Positions 1 to 6,882 of a stretch of DNA of 9,956 bases are shown here, piece by piece; position 1 is the stretch's first letter, and the number at the start of each line of letters is the position of its first letter. The translations under genes were made by a program, and so were the position numbers. Source of the stretch: Verrucomicrobiales bacterium (lineage in GTDB: Bacteria; Verrucomicrobiota; Verrucomicrobiia; Limisphaerales; UBA1096); contig JAPPPH010000075.1 of the NCBI GenBank assembly GCA_028817635.1, positions 1 to 9,956 on the forward strand. The letters are read 5' to 3'. A model generated the notes under the pieces. That model saw nothing but the letters and a program-made list of their open reading frames with translations, was not told where the DNA came from and did not search any database.

Positions 1-323
1 CTCATTGCCTTGTGCGTGGCCTGCAAAATATTAATTCGATCAATCTCCACCGGTTCGATCACCGCCAAGCCGAACTCCACTTCATCAAAATCTTTCAACG
101 CCTCAAACAGTTGTTCCCGTTTTTTGGCGGAAAGTTTTTTGGAATCATTCACACCACACAACGGCTCCGGCAATCCATTCTCAATCGAATTGACAGAAAA
201 CACAGCCGCCGCCGCAACCACCGGCCCGGCCAGAGGGCCGCGCCCGACCTCGTCCACCCCGGCGATTCGCTGGCAGCCTCTGGCCAGCCACTCCCGCTCG
301 TGGGTGAATCGGTCCGGCTCCAT
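1..323 (-). CDS. rnhB: Ribonuclease HII, N-terminal part (runs off left edge)
   Basis: RNase HII cleaves the RNA strand of RNA-DNA hybrids in the cytoplasm, including single ribonucleotides misincorporated in DNA. The visible 107 codons start with ATG at 321-323 ([11 protein letters not shown]). They carry the type 2 RNase H opening block [20 protein letters not shown] at residues 20-39, which includes the catalytic Asp-Glu pair (D24, E25) of the DEVGRG motif. The second conserved block, [16 protein letters not shown], follows, then [19 protein letters not shown]. The remaining catalytic acidic residues should lie beyond the window. The ATG is 2 bp past the TGA of the upstream FAD-oxidase gene, so the two are probably co-transcribed and coupled; I see no strong Shine-Dalgarno. 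The identification rests on diagnostic motifs and is firm. Confidence 0.95.
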   Translation of the reverse strand, partial: MEPDRFTHEREWLARGCQRIAGVDEVGRGPLAGPVVAAAAVFSVNSIENGLPEPLCGVNDSKKLSAKKREQLFEALKDFDEVEFGLAVIEPVEIDRINILQATHKAM

Positions 324-325
324 AA

Positions 326-1705
326 TCACACAAACTTGCCGGGATTAAGGATATTGTTTGGATCCACCGCCCGCTTGAACGCAATGTGTAGTCGCCGAAC
401 CTCCGGCGGAGCGGCCTGATCCCACCACGGAAGGCGCGCCACACCGATACCGTGTTCTCCGGTGACCACCCCACCCCACGCGAGCACCTGCCGGAACAAA
501 TCGTTCAGTGCATCGCGGCTCCGCTTGACCTGTTCCGGATCATTCTCGTCCATCATCAGGTTTACATGGATATTCCCGTCCCCCGCGTGCCCAAAGCAGG
601 CCACTCGAATCCCGTGTTTCTTTTGCAGTTGCCCGGCGAACTTGAACAGCGGCTCGAGCATGCCCCTCGGCACGGCAATGTCATTGTTGAGTTTGGTCAG
701 ACCAGTGTCCCGCAGCGAATAGGAAAACTCGCGGCGCAACGCCCAGAATTTTTCAACACCCGCCTCACCAAACCCCTTTTGGATGAACAACGGCGAAAAA
801 CCGTCGATGAGTTTTTGCAACTCACGAAGTTCGCCTCGAGCCGATTTCTCCTGCCCGTCCAACTCGACAATCAGGTGTGCGTTGCAGCCATCAAACCGGC
901 GACTGCCGGTGCGTTCACGGGCGGCGGCAAGAGTGAAGGCGTCTGCCACCTCGAGTGCGGACGGAAGAAAACCGGCCTTGAATACAGCCCGAATCACTCT
1001 CGCCGCATCACGCATCGACCGAAAACCAGCCCCAAGACAAACCCGGAACGGTGGCTTCGGTAAAAGTTTCAACGTGGCCTCGGTGACGACCCCAAGCAGG
1101 CCTTCCGACCCGACAAAAAACCGGGCGAGATCGAATCCTGTTTTGTTCTTGTGACACCGCCCGCCCAGTTTTGCGATTGAACCATCGGGTAACACCACCT
1201 CGAGTCCCAGCACATAATCGCGCGTCACACCGTATTTCAAACATCGCGGACCTCCGGCATTGGTGGCGATGTTGCCACCGATACTGCAGTCGGTGCGACT
1301 CGCCGGGTCGGGAGGATAATAAAGTCGCTTCGCCTCAACTGCCTCCTGTAGTTCCGCAGTGATCACACCGGGTTGAACCACCGCAACAAAATCGTCTGCG
1401 CTGATTTCGCGGATACGGTTCATTTTCTTCAGGCTCAGCGCGATCCCTCCCCGCACAGGAACGCATCCACCGACATACCCATACCCCGCGCCCCTCGCAG
1501 TGAGTGGAATTTTGTTTTTGTTGGCGAACTGCAGAATTTGCGAAACCGCCTTGGCACTGCGCGGAAAAGCGACTGCCTCGGGAGGGTGGCTCGCAAACCA
1601 TTTGTCGCCGGCATGACTGGCCAATGTTCGCTCGTCCATTCGCAGCGCGCCCTTGGGCAAACTGCGTTGCAGCCGTTCCAGTTGCCTTTTCCGGGCAGTG
1701 TTCAT
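326..1705 (-). CDS. FAD-linked oxidase, GlcD / D-lactate dehydrogenase type
   Basis: This 459-residue flavoprotein belongs to the VAO/PCMH family and oxidises a 2-hydroxy acid (glycolate, D-lactate or similar) to the 2-oxo acid. The FAD-binding half has [17 protein letters not shown] (71-87), [21 protein letters not shown] (starting at 129) and [19 protein letters not shown] (198-216). The C-terminal cap half has the usual [10 protein letters not shown] (373-382), GEHGIGVAR (416-424) and the closing [10 protein letters not shown] (448-457). In the first loop, many family members have a small residue or Thr where this protein has Tyr-Gly-Tyr. I chose ATG at 1703-1705 because it forms an ATGA overlap with the stop of the DUF2007 gene; a GTG six codons upstream (1723) is possible. 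The substrate cannot be read from sequence. No iron-sulfur GlcF-like partner gene is nearby, so it may act alone, as Dld/LDHD-type enzymes do. Confidence 0.9.
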   Translation of the reverse strand: MNTARKRQLERLQRSLPKGALRMDERTLASHAGDKWFASHPPEAVAFPRSAKAVSQILQFANKNKIPLTARGAGYGYVGGCVPVRGGIALSLKKMNRIREISADDFVAVVQPGVITAELQEAVEAKRLYYPPDPASRTDCSIGGNIATNAGGPRCLKYGVTRDYVLGLEVVLPDGSIAKLGGRCHKNKTGFDLARFFVGSEGLLGVVTEATLKLLPKPPFRVCLGAGFRSMRDAARVIRAVFKAGFLPSALEVADAFTLAAARERTGSRRFDGCNAHLIVELDGQEKSARGELRELQKLIDGFSPLFIQKGFGEAGVEKFWALRREFSYSLRDTGLTKLNNDIAVPRGMLEPLFKFAGQLQKKHGIRVACFGHAGDGNIHVNLMMDENDPEQVKRSRDALNDLFRQVLAWGGVVTGEHGIGVARLPWWDQAAPPEVRRLHIAFKRAVDPNNILNPGKFV

Positions 1706-1926
1706 TCGACCGGATAACCGCACGACTTGAGCAGTGCCTTCGCCTCCGCCTCCCTATCGTCCGGCACTTGCACACGGATGCCTCCCGCACCAAGCACGTA
1801 GCCTTCCATCGACAGCGCACTCGTTTCGTCCGCCACGAACACGGTGAACCCGGCCGCCTCCAACTGCGATCGCACAAGCTGCGCCTCCGCAGAATTGAAT
1901 GCCCGAAACACCGTCTTCAATTCCAT
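1702..1926 (-). CDS. DUF2007-family small protein (putative signal-transducing protein)
   Basis: This 74-residue soluble protein begins MELKTVFRAFNSAEAQLVRS and continues LEAAGFTVFVADE, GAGGIRVQVPDDREAEA, and ends [10 protein letters not shown]. The pattern is 'hydrophobic-E-x-V-x-x-(F/Y)-x-x-x-x-EA, then a Leu-rich helix, then G(I/F)xxxVxDE, then a V(x)VPxxxxxxA helix'. It matches the DUF2007 'putative signal transducing protein' fold, known from short single-domain proteins and from tails of larger ones; its molecular role is unknown. ATG at 1924-1926 is supported by a GGAG (complement of 1935-1938) eight bases upstream and by a 2-bp gap to the stop of the dehydrogenase gene. The stop overlaps the ATG of the FAD oxidase. 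It is easily missed because larger overlapping frames exist on both strands. Confidence 0.75.
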   Translation of the reverse strand: MELKTVFRAFNSAEAQLVRSQLEAAGFTVFVADETSALSMEGYVLGAGGIRVQVPDDREAEAKALLKSCGYPVE

Positions 1927-1928
1927 GG

Positions 1929-4085
1929 CTAAAGCTCCACTGTTTTTGCCTCGCGAATCGACTGCAACACGGCAAACGTCAATTGCATGCTCTGACGCGC
2001 CTGCGCGTACGGTAGCGGATGATCCGCCCTGCCCTGCAGGAATGCCAGCCACGCGGCCATCTGTTCCGCGTGCCCCTTTGACCCATACTTGAAGTTGACC
2101 TTTTTGCGTCCCTGATGAACTTCCAGCGACTGGAAGTTGGTAATGTCGGCGACGATTCCCGCTCCGTACACGGTGCAGCGTTCCTTCGGATAACTGGTAT
2201 CGCCCTCGGCAGAGTACAGCAATTGCCCACAGGATCCGTCGGCGAACTCGATCTGCGCCGAGACACTGTCCGGCACCGCCACAGCACCCTCGGTGGGCCA
2301 TGTGGTTTGCGCCGTGACACGTACCGGTTTCGAGCCAAACAGAAAACAGAAATAGTCCAAAAAGTGGCACGATTCACCGATCACCCGGCCGCCGCTCTCG
2401 TCGATGTTTGCAAACCAATGCTCCGGATCCAGTTTGCCGGCAAACACACGGAAGCTGGCCGACTTGGGCCCGGGCGCACGTTCCAAGCGGCTTTTCAACT
2501 CCACCGAAGCAGGAGCGAATCGGCGATTGAATCCAACCTGGACACTGGTCGGTTGCGCGGCGATTGCCTCGTCGATCTCGGTCAATTCTGCCGTCGTGAG
2601 GCAGAGCGGTTTCTCGACGAACACGTGGCGGCCGGACCGAATCGCGGAGAGCACCATCGGTGCGTGCAGGTGGTTACGCGTGCCAATCAACACCGCGCCG
2701 CCCGCTTGGCCAAGCGTGGCTTCGGCATCGGAGGAGGCATCCGCAAACCCAAACTTTTCCCGGACATGTTTCGCGCTGAGAGCGGTGTTGTTGACAATGG
2801 TGCCAAACGGAACCTGCCCCTTCAGGCTGGGCAACAGCATCGTGCGAACAAAGTTGCCGGCGCCGATCACGTCCAGTCGATCGACCGGCTTGGCCAAGCG
2901 CTTGGTTGACGGATCCTCGGCGACCTCGGCCGGCTTGGCCTCCGCTTGGCCAAGCGCATCCTCCGGTTCGCCGTACTCCATCACCACGCCGACGTCCTGC
3001 GACGAACCATCGCCGAGCGCCTTATAAACCGGCTCGCACTCGGTGAATTTGATTTTTCGGGTCGTGAGCGCCTCGAGGTCGAGGTCGCCGGATTTCAACA
3101 GGTGCAGCCCGGCCTGAAAATTCCGCTGCTCCGTCCATCGCACATATCCGATCGGGTAGTCCGACCCGCCCCACTCATAGGCTGGATCATATCGCCCCGG
3201 GCCGTACGAGCGTGAAAAACGGACATCGATTTCCTTGCTGGAAAAGATCCGCCACGGCAACTCGATCTTGGTGATACCCACGTCGACCATCCGGCCACGA
3301 TCCCGCAACGCCTCGGCGCACTGTTCGATCGGTGTGTTGCTGTCGGTCCCGACACAGACCACCGTGGCATCCACGCCGATGCCATCGGTCCACTCGCGAA
3401 CCTCATTTTGCAAATCCTGTTTGGATGAAATCACCACACGCTCGGCACCCATCGCCTCGGCATAAGCGCGGCGCGACTCATCGAGGTCGACCGCCATCAC
3501 GCGTGCCCCGTTGGCCCGCAGCAATCCGGTGACGAGCAGGCCAACCAAACCCTGACCCATTACCAGCACGCGATCGCCCAGACGCGGCTCAGTCTGACGC
3601 ACGCTGTGCAAGGCGATCGAAATCAGCGTGGTATAGGCGGCCTGCCACAACGGCACTTCGTCGGGCACCTTGGCCACGAGCATGTCCGGTACAGCGATGT
3701 ACTCGGCATGGAATGCGCATTCCGCACCTCCGCAGGCCACGCGGTCGCCCACCCGGAAACGGGAGTTCACCTCGTCCACCGCCTCGACAACTCCGGCCGC
3801 GCTGTAGCCAAGCGGAGTCGGTGAGGACAAGCGATTGCGCACCTTTTCGTAGGCGGATTTCCAACCAAGGTTTCGTGCCGTCTCCAGCACCTTGCGAACC
3901 TGATCGGGACGCGCCTTGGCTTTTTGCAGCAGATTCATTTTCGCCTGCTCGACCTTCATTTTTTCGGTGCCGATGGAGATCACAGAATGAGTCGTCCGCA
4001 CCAGCACACCGCCCGGAGGCGCCACGGGGCGGGGCACTTCCTGCATCTCAAGCCGCCCGTCCTGATATTGAGCAATCTGTTTCAA
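1929..4085 (-). CDS. Bi-domain oxidoreductase: MDR/ADH-type domain fused to Gfo/Idh/MocA domain
   Basis: This 718-residue fusion joins two NAD(P)-binding enzymes. Residues 1-370 form a medium-chain dehydrogenase. It has GGVLVRTTHSVISIGTEK (25-42), where canonical zinc ADHs carry a catalytic Cys that I do not see here. PLGYSAAGVVEAVDEV, VGDRVACGGAECAFHAEYIA and the Rossmann loop MGQGLVGLL (176-184) follow. Residues 371-402 form a Glu/Ala/Lys/Pro-rich linker. Residues 403-718 form a Gfo/Idh/MocA unit: IGAGNF (407-412), the EKP catalytic-lysine motif (491-493), GFNRRFAP (518-525) and GGRVIGESCHFLDYF (H574, D577). The family is usually met in cell-surface polysaccharide clusters and probably works on nucleotide sugars; none are seen here. 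I chose TTG at 4083-4085 because MKQIAQYQDGRLEMQEV matches the family's usual start. GTG at 4103 and ATG at 4166 are alternatives. Three CGCTTGGCCAAGCG-type palindromes lie inside the gene. Confidence 0.88.
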   Translation of the reverse strand: MKQIAQYQDGRLEMQEVPRPVAPPGGVLVRTTHSVISIGTEKMKVEQAKMNLLQKAKARPDQVRKVLETARNLGWKSAYEKVRNRLSSPTPLGYSAAGVVEAVDEVNSRFRVGDRVACGGAECAFHAEYIAVPDMLVAKVPDEVPLWQAAYTTLISIALHSVRQTEPRLGDRVLVMGQGLVGLLVTGLLRANGARVMAVDLDESRRAYAEAMGAERVVISSKQDLQNEVREWTDGIGVDATVVCVGTDSNTPIEQCAEALRDRGRMVDVGITKIELPWRIFSSKEIDVRFSRSYGPGRYDPAYEWGGSDYPIGYVRWTEQRNFQAGLHLLKSGDLDLEALTTRKIKFTECEPVYKALGDGSSQDVGVVMEYGEPEDALGQAEAKPAEVAEDPSTKRLAKPVDRLDVIGAGNFVRTMLLPSLKGQVPFGTIVNNTALSAKHVREKFGFADASSDAEATLGQAGGAVLIGTRNHLHAPMVLSAIRSGRHVFVEKPLCLTTAELTEIDEAIAAQPTSVQVGFNRRFAPASVELKSRLERAPGPKSASFRVFAGKLDPEHWFANIDESGGRVIGESCHFLDYFCFLFGSKPVRVTAQTTWPTEGAVAVPDSVSAQIEFADGSCGQLLYSAEGDTSYPKERCTVYGAGIVADITNFQSLEVHQGRKKVNFKYGSKGHAEQMAAWLAFLQGRADHPLPYAQARQSMQLTFAVLQSIREAKTVEL
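2703..2716. repeat. Dispersed palindrome CGCTTGGCCAAGCG, copy 1 (in coding sequence)
   Basis: Perfect 14-bp palindrome inside the Gfo/Idh/MocA half of the fused dehydrogenase. It encodes residues 457-461 (TLGQA) just before the GGAVLIGT strand. The preceding two bases are also shared with the copy at 6273-6286, giving 16 identical bases (2701-2716 and 6271-6286). Confidence 0.8.
2888..2899. repeat. Dispersed palindrome GCTTGGCCAAGC, copy 2 (in interdomain linker)
   Basis: Perfect 12-bp core, followed directly by GCTTGG, so a second palindrome CCAAGCGCTTGG overlaps it at 2894-2905. It encodes RLAKP (residues 396-400) at the end of the interdomain linker, in a different reading phase from copies 1 and 3. 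The 17 bases at 2888-2904 are identical to 6274-6290. Confidence 0.8.
2943..2956. repeat. Dispersed palindrome CGCTTGGCCAAGCG, copy 3 (in interdomain linker)
   Basis: Perfect 14-bp palindrome encoding ALGQA (residues 377-381) near the start of the interdomain linker. A partial copy, GGCTTGGCC, lies at 2932-2940 between copies 2 and 3, so most of the linker coding sequence (2888-2956) is built from whole and partial copies of this element. Confidence 0.8.
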
Positions 4086-4199
4086 CGCGCGAAGGTTTAA
4101 CACAAGCCGAACCGCATGACGAGGGATGAGAGGGCAACGCGGCGCGGGCTTTTTCCCTCGACTCATAGACAGGGCCTGCTGAAATGTCGCGCGTTCGCG
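4086..4199. promoter_or_regulatory. Divergent intergenic region, bi-domain dehydrogenase / membrane-synthase gene
   Basis: With the chosen starts (TTG at 4085 on minus, ATG at 4200 on plus) about 114 bp separate two genes transcribed away from each other, so promoters for both should lie here. I cannot point to a convincing -35/-10 pair or a strong Shine-Dalgarno on either strand. If upstream in-frame starts are used (4116 on plus; 4103, 4166 or 4223 on minus), the 5' ends would crowd or overlap in this gap, which is an argument for the inner starts. Confidence 0.45.
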
Positions 4200-6269
4200 A
4201 TGCGGATCAACCTGCAACTTCACCTGTTTGTTTTTCTGGGGGCGTTCCTTCTTTTCACGATGGAACCGCTCGTGGCGCGCATGGTCCTACCAATCCATGG
4301 GGGATCGTTTCACGTCTGGACGACCACGCTGACATTTTTTCAGGGCGTCCTTTTTCTTGGATACGTTTATTGCCACCTTCTGGCGCGCCGGCTTGGCGGG
4401 TGGCACTTGTTGCTGGTCGCGGCCCCTTTGATTTGGCTCCCGATAGCCAACAACATCGGGCTGTCAACATCTGGCGAGGGCGATCCGGCCTGGGCGCTGC
4501 TGAGTCAGCTCACCTTTCACATCGGGCTGCCATTCGGCGTACTGGCCACCACCAGTGTGATTGCTCAATCGTGGTTCACACGTAGCCAAACCAGCGAGGG
4601 TTCACCGTACCCGCTTTATGCCAGCTCCAACATTGGCTCCCTGCTCGGTCTGCTGGGCTACATCATTCTTTGTGAACCGTTGTTCGGTTTGAAGGTTCAG
4701 CGCGCGATCTGGTTCGCAGGTTACGCCGGATACGTTATCCTTACGTGGCAATGCTGGAGAGCGACCCACAAAAAGGAAACGAACCCCGCGCCGAGCAAAC
4801 CGCTTGCGACCAACCTGAAGGGTTCAACCGTTCTCTACTGGCTGCTCCTGAGTGCAATGCCCTCGGCATTCATGTTGGCGGTGTCAAATGTCTTCACCCT
4901 TGAACTCGGTTCCGTGCCGTTGGTCTGGGTGGTGCCACTGGTCATTTACATTCTCACCTACATCCTGACGTTTGGTGAACGTCAATGGATCCCGACGAGA
5001 ATCCTGCACGCCCTTTGGCCGGCGGCAGCCGTGCTGGGGGTTTGTACATTTTATTTCGCCACAGGTGGGTCGCTTTGGGTGTTTGCTATCCATGCAGTGG
5101 GCTTGTTTGTTTTCGCCATGGTCAGCCACGGGGAATTATACCGCCTGCGACCTGAGCCTGGCCAACTTACGATTTTTTATCTGTCGATCTCGCTTGGTGG
5201 CTGGGTCGGCAGCATCTGCGTCAGCCTGATTGCTCCCATTTTTTTTAATAGCCTCTCAGAATTCCCGTTGATCCTCGGGGTGTTCGCTCTTGTCCTGCTG
5301 GTCTTGCGGCGGGGAGATCTCCCCGAGGTACTGCGGCGGCACCCTGCCTTGTGCGGCATCGCGGTTTGTCTCGCGATCGTCCCGCCGATGGTTATCACCC
5401 CAAAGGAACCGGTTGCCGGGCGGGAGGTGCTTTACCAGCATCGTAACTACTACGGAATCTACCGTGTGGTAAACAGTCCACTCAGCGCGGAAAAACACGC
5501 GAACCTCTCCGCCGAAGAACGTCGCCTGCTCGGCAAACGCGATCTCGAGCACGGCTCCACCACCCACGGCACTCAGGTCCTGTATCCCTCGATGAAAACC
5601 GAGCCAACGGCGTACTACCATCGATCGGGGCCATTGGGTGATTTACTCGACAACCCTGCGACACCCCGCAATGCCGCGATCATTGGTCTGGGTGTAGGCA
5701 CCTGTGCCGCCTACTTTCGAGAGGGCGAAACGGTGACCTTTTACGAACTCGATCCAACCGTCGTGGACATTGCCCAAAATTTGTTTACCTATCTCGATGA
5801 CAGCCCCGCGACCAAGCACCATGTCACGGGAGATGCCCGGCTGCAACTGGCCAAGGCACCGGATCACTCGTACGACGTCATTCTGGTCGATGCCTTCAGC
5901 AGCGATGCCATCCCGACCCATCTCCTGACCCGTGAGGCGCTGGCTCTTTACGAGAGTAAATTGAAACCCAACGGACGCCTGATCCTCCACGTTTCCAGCC
6001 GCTACTACGCATTGCTGGGTGTGATCAAGGCCACCTGCGGCGAGGACTGGGACGTGTTTTACAAACGACAAGGAGGAGCCGGCCTTCAGCCGTTCCAATC
6101 CGCCTCCACGTTTTGCGTGCTCGTACGCAAGGGCGAAACAGCCCCGGTACCAAGGCAGGACGGGTGGCATCCACTGGCGCAATACCCGGAGGATGGGACG
6201 CCTTGGACGGACGACTACATCAACACCCTCCTGCCGCTCTACCGGATGATCAAGGCCGCAGCCAAGTGA
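4200..6269 (+). CDS. Fused multi-span membrane / spermidine-synthase-like protein
   Basis: 689 residues from ATG at 4200. The first ~400 residues are a membrane domain with roughly ten hydrophobic spans, opening MRINLQLHLFVFLGAFLLFT and MEPLVARMVLP, with SSNIGSLLGLLGYI (142-155) in the middle. Residues ~405-689 form a spermidine-synthase/methyltransferase fold. HGSTTHGTQ (451-459) resembles the spermidine synthase HG motif. The nucleotide-binding loop is GLGVGT (496-501), the ribose-binding acidic residue is in YELDP (E516), then GDAR (544-547), VDAFSSDAIPTHLLT (563-577) and a closing TDDYINTLL. Such proteins are commonly annotated 'fused MFS/spermidine synthase'. True polyamine synthesis is unproven for them, and no SAM decarboxylase or other polyamine gene is nearby. 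An upstream ATG at 4116 would add 28 charged residues before the hydrophobic segment and is less likely. Confidence 0.87.
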   Translation: MRINLQLHLFVFLGAFLLFTMEPLVARMVLPIHGGSFHVWTTTLTFFQGVLFLGYVYCHLLARRLGGWHLLLVAAPLIWLPIANNIGLSTSGEGDPAWALLSQLTFHIGLPFGVLATTSVIAQSWFTRSQTSEGSPYPLYASSNIGSLLGLLGYIILCEPLFGLKVQRAIWFAGYAGYVILTWQCWRATHKKETNPAPSKPLATNLKGSTVLYWLLLSAMPSAFMLAVSNVFTLELGSVPLVWVVPLVIYILTYILTFGERQWIPTRILHALWPAAAVLGVCTFYFATGGSLWVFAIHAVGLFVFAMVSHGELYRLRPEPGQLTIFYLSISLGGWVGSICVSLIAPIFFNSLSEFPLILGVFALVLLVLRRGDLPEVLRRHPALCGIAVCLAIVPPMVITPKEPVAGREVLYQHRNYYGIYRVVNSPLSAEKHANLSAEERRLLGKRDLEHGSTTHGTQVLYPSMKTEPTAYYHRSGPLGDLLDNPATPRNAAIIGLGVGTCAAYFREGETVTFYELDPTVVDIAQNLFTYLDDSPATKHHVTGDARLQLAKAPDHSYDVILVDAFSSDAIPTHLLTREALALYESKLKPNGRLILHVSSRYYALLGVIKATCGEDWDVFYKRQGGAGLQPFQSASTFCVLVRKGETAPVPRQDGWHPLAQYPEDGTPWTDDYINTLLPLYRMIKAAAK

Positions 6270-6300
6270 CCCCGCTTGGCCAAGCGCTTGACCAAGCCGA
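6270..6300. repeat. Convergent intergenic gap with palindrome copy 4 (6273-6286)
   Basis: The 31-bp space between two converging genes consists almost wholly of the dispersed palindrome. CGCTTGGCCAAGCG lies at 6273-6286 and runs into CTTGACCAAG at 6287-6296. GCTTGG (6274-6279) can pair with CCAAGC (6292-6297) around a 12-nt loop, so a hairpin shared by both 3' ends is possible. No U-tract follows on either strand, so it is not a standard intrinsic terminator. It may simply be the repeat landing between genes. Confidence 0.6.
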
Positions 6301-6750
6301 TCAAGACACGCGGCAGCCGATCGTCAGCAGCACGTTCGCCCACAACGCCTGATCCGCAGTTTGGATCGTCAGCACGTGGTCGTCGGACATCACCGCATCG
6401 TAAAAATCCCATTTCTGGATCGGCTCCGGTTTCAGGTCGAGCTTGGCCTCTTCGAGAATCTGCTCGTACTCCGCCCAGACCGGCGGCGGGCCGTGCTTGG
6501 CATAGGGGTCATCAGCCGGGATACCCATGGTGTTGACGGCGTCCAGCGGGATCGCCGTCACCAGCGCCCGCAACACTTGGCTGCAGGTCACCACGCCGGG
6601 GGAGAGATTGAGCGAGACCAGCTCGGCCTCCGGCCCGATCTTGGACGAGGCCGGGTAGTTTCCATCGCAGATCAGCACCTTCGAGTGATGACCCGCCGCG
6701 CCGAGGATGCCGTTGATCTCCGGGTGAATCAGCTGTGAATGCAAGAGCAT
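6301..6750 (-). CDS. RbsD/FucU-family sugar mutarotase (pyranase)
   Basis: This 149-residue cytosolic enzyme belongs to a family that speeds interconversion of sugar anomers or ring forms (ribose for RbsD, fucose for FucU). The N-terminal PEINGILGAAGHHSKVLICD parallels the family motif 'PELL..LAEMGHGD.I...D', with H21 and D29 at the conserved positions. VTAIPLD and DAVNTMG lie in the middle, and the C-terminus has KWDFYDAV followed by ALWANVLLTIGCRV. The FY element resembles FucU more than RbsD. In both E. coli homologues the last motif has Tyr (PYANI, KYGNI); here it is Trp. The gene points away from the adjacent sugar ABC transporter, separated by 132 bp, so a shared regulator is likely. 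Start ATG at 6748-6750 fits the family N-terminus; no clear Shine-Dalgarno is visible. Confidence 0.87.
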   Translation of the reverse strand: MLLHSQLIHPEINGILGAAGHHSKVLICDGNYPASSKIGPEAELVSLNLSPGVVTCSQVLRALVTAIPLDAVNTMGIPADDPYAKHGPPPVWAEYEQILEEAKLDLKPEPIQKWDFYDAVMSDDHVLTIQTADQALWANVLLTIGCRVS

Positions 6751-6882
6751 GCCGGGAATTTACCGGCCGCCGGTTGAACTGCCAAGCGGTGATTCAGAGC
6801 GCTTGGCCAAGCGCGGAACGGACTTGAACCAAGCCGCATTTTCCCCTATTCACAGGCCACACTTTTAGGCTTTCAAATTAAC
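6751..6882. promoter_or_regulatory. Divergent control region of the sugar locus, with 16-bp palindrome (copy 5)
   Basis: These 132 bp separate the mutarotase start (minus) from the binding-protein start (plus). They contain GCGCTTGGCCAAGCGC at 6799-6814, the longest perfect form of the dispersed palindrome, with a half-like TGCCAAGCGG at 6780-6789. A weak plus-strand promoter candidate is TTGAAC (6824-6829), a 17-bp spacer, and TATTCA (6847-6852), with the palindrome 9 bp upstream of the -35. A dyad here could be an operator, but the same sequence sits inside coding regions elsewhere, so the promoter and operator assignments are tentative. Confidence 0.45.

Noticed and set aside
452..1063. 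Plus-strand open frame of 203 codons
   Set aside because: Antisense shadow of the GlcD-type oxidase, whose motifs cover the same bases on the minus strand.
1702..2370. Extending the DUF2007 protein upstream to 222 residues in the same frame
   Set aside because: The extension overlaps the conserved Gfo/Idh/MocA coding sequence and is Gly/Arg-rich. The ATG at 1926 has a Shine-Dalgarno and the right domain boundary.
2115..2909. Long plus-strand open frame (264 codons) opposite the fused dehydrogenase
   Set aside because: It lies wholly antisense to a gene with clear domain motifs, is Arg/His-rich low-plausibility protein, and has no recognisable family.
6270..6300. Bidirectional intrinsic terminator
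   Set aside because: A hairpin is possible but short, and there is no T-run on either side; the sequence is better explained as a copy of the dispersed palindrome.
2703..6814. CRISPR array from the repeated palindromes
   Set aside because: Only 12-17 bp are shared, spacing is irregular (tens of bp to 3 kb), and three copies lie within one coding sequence.
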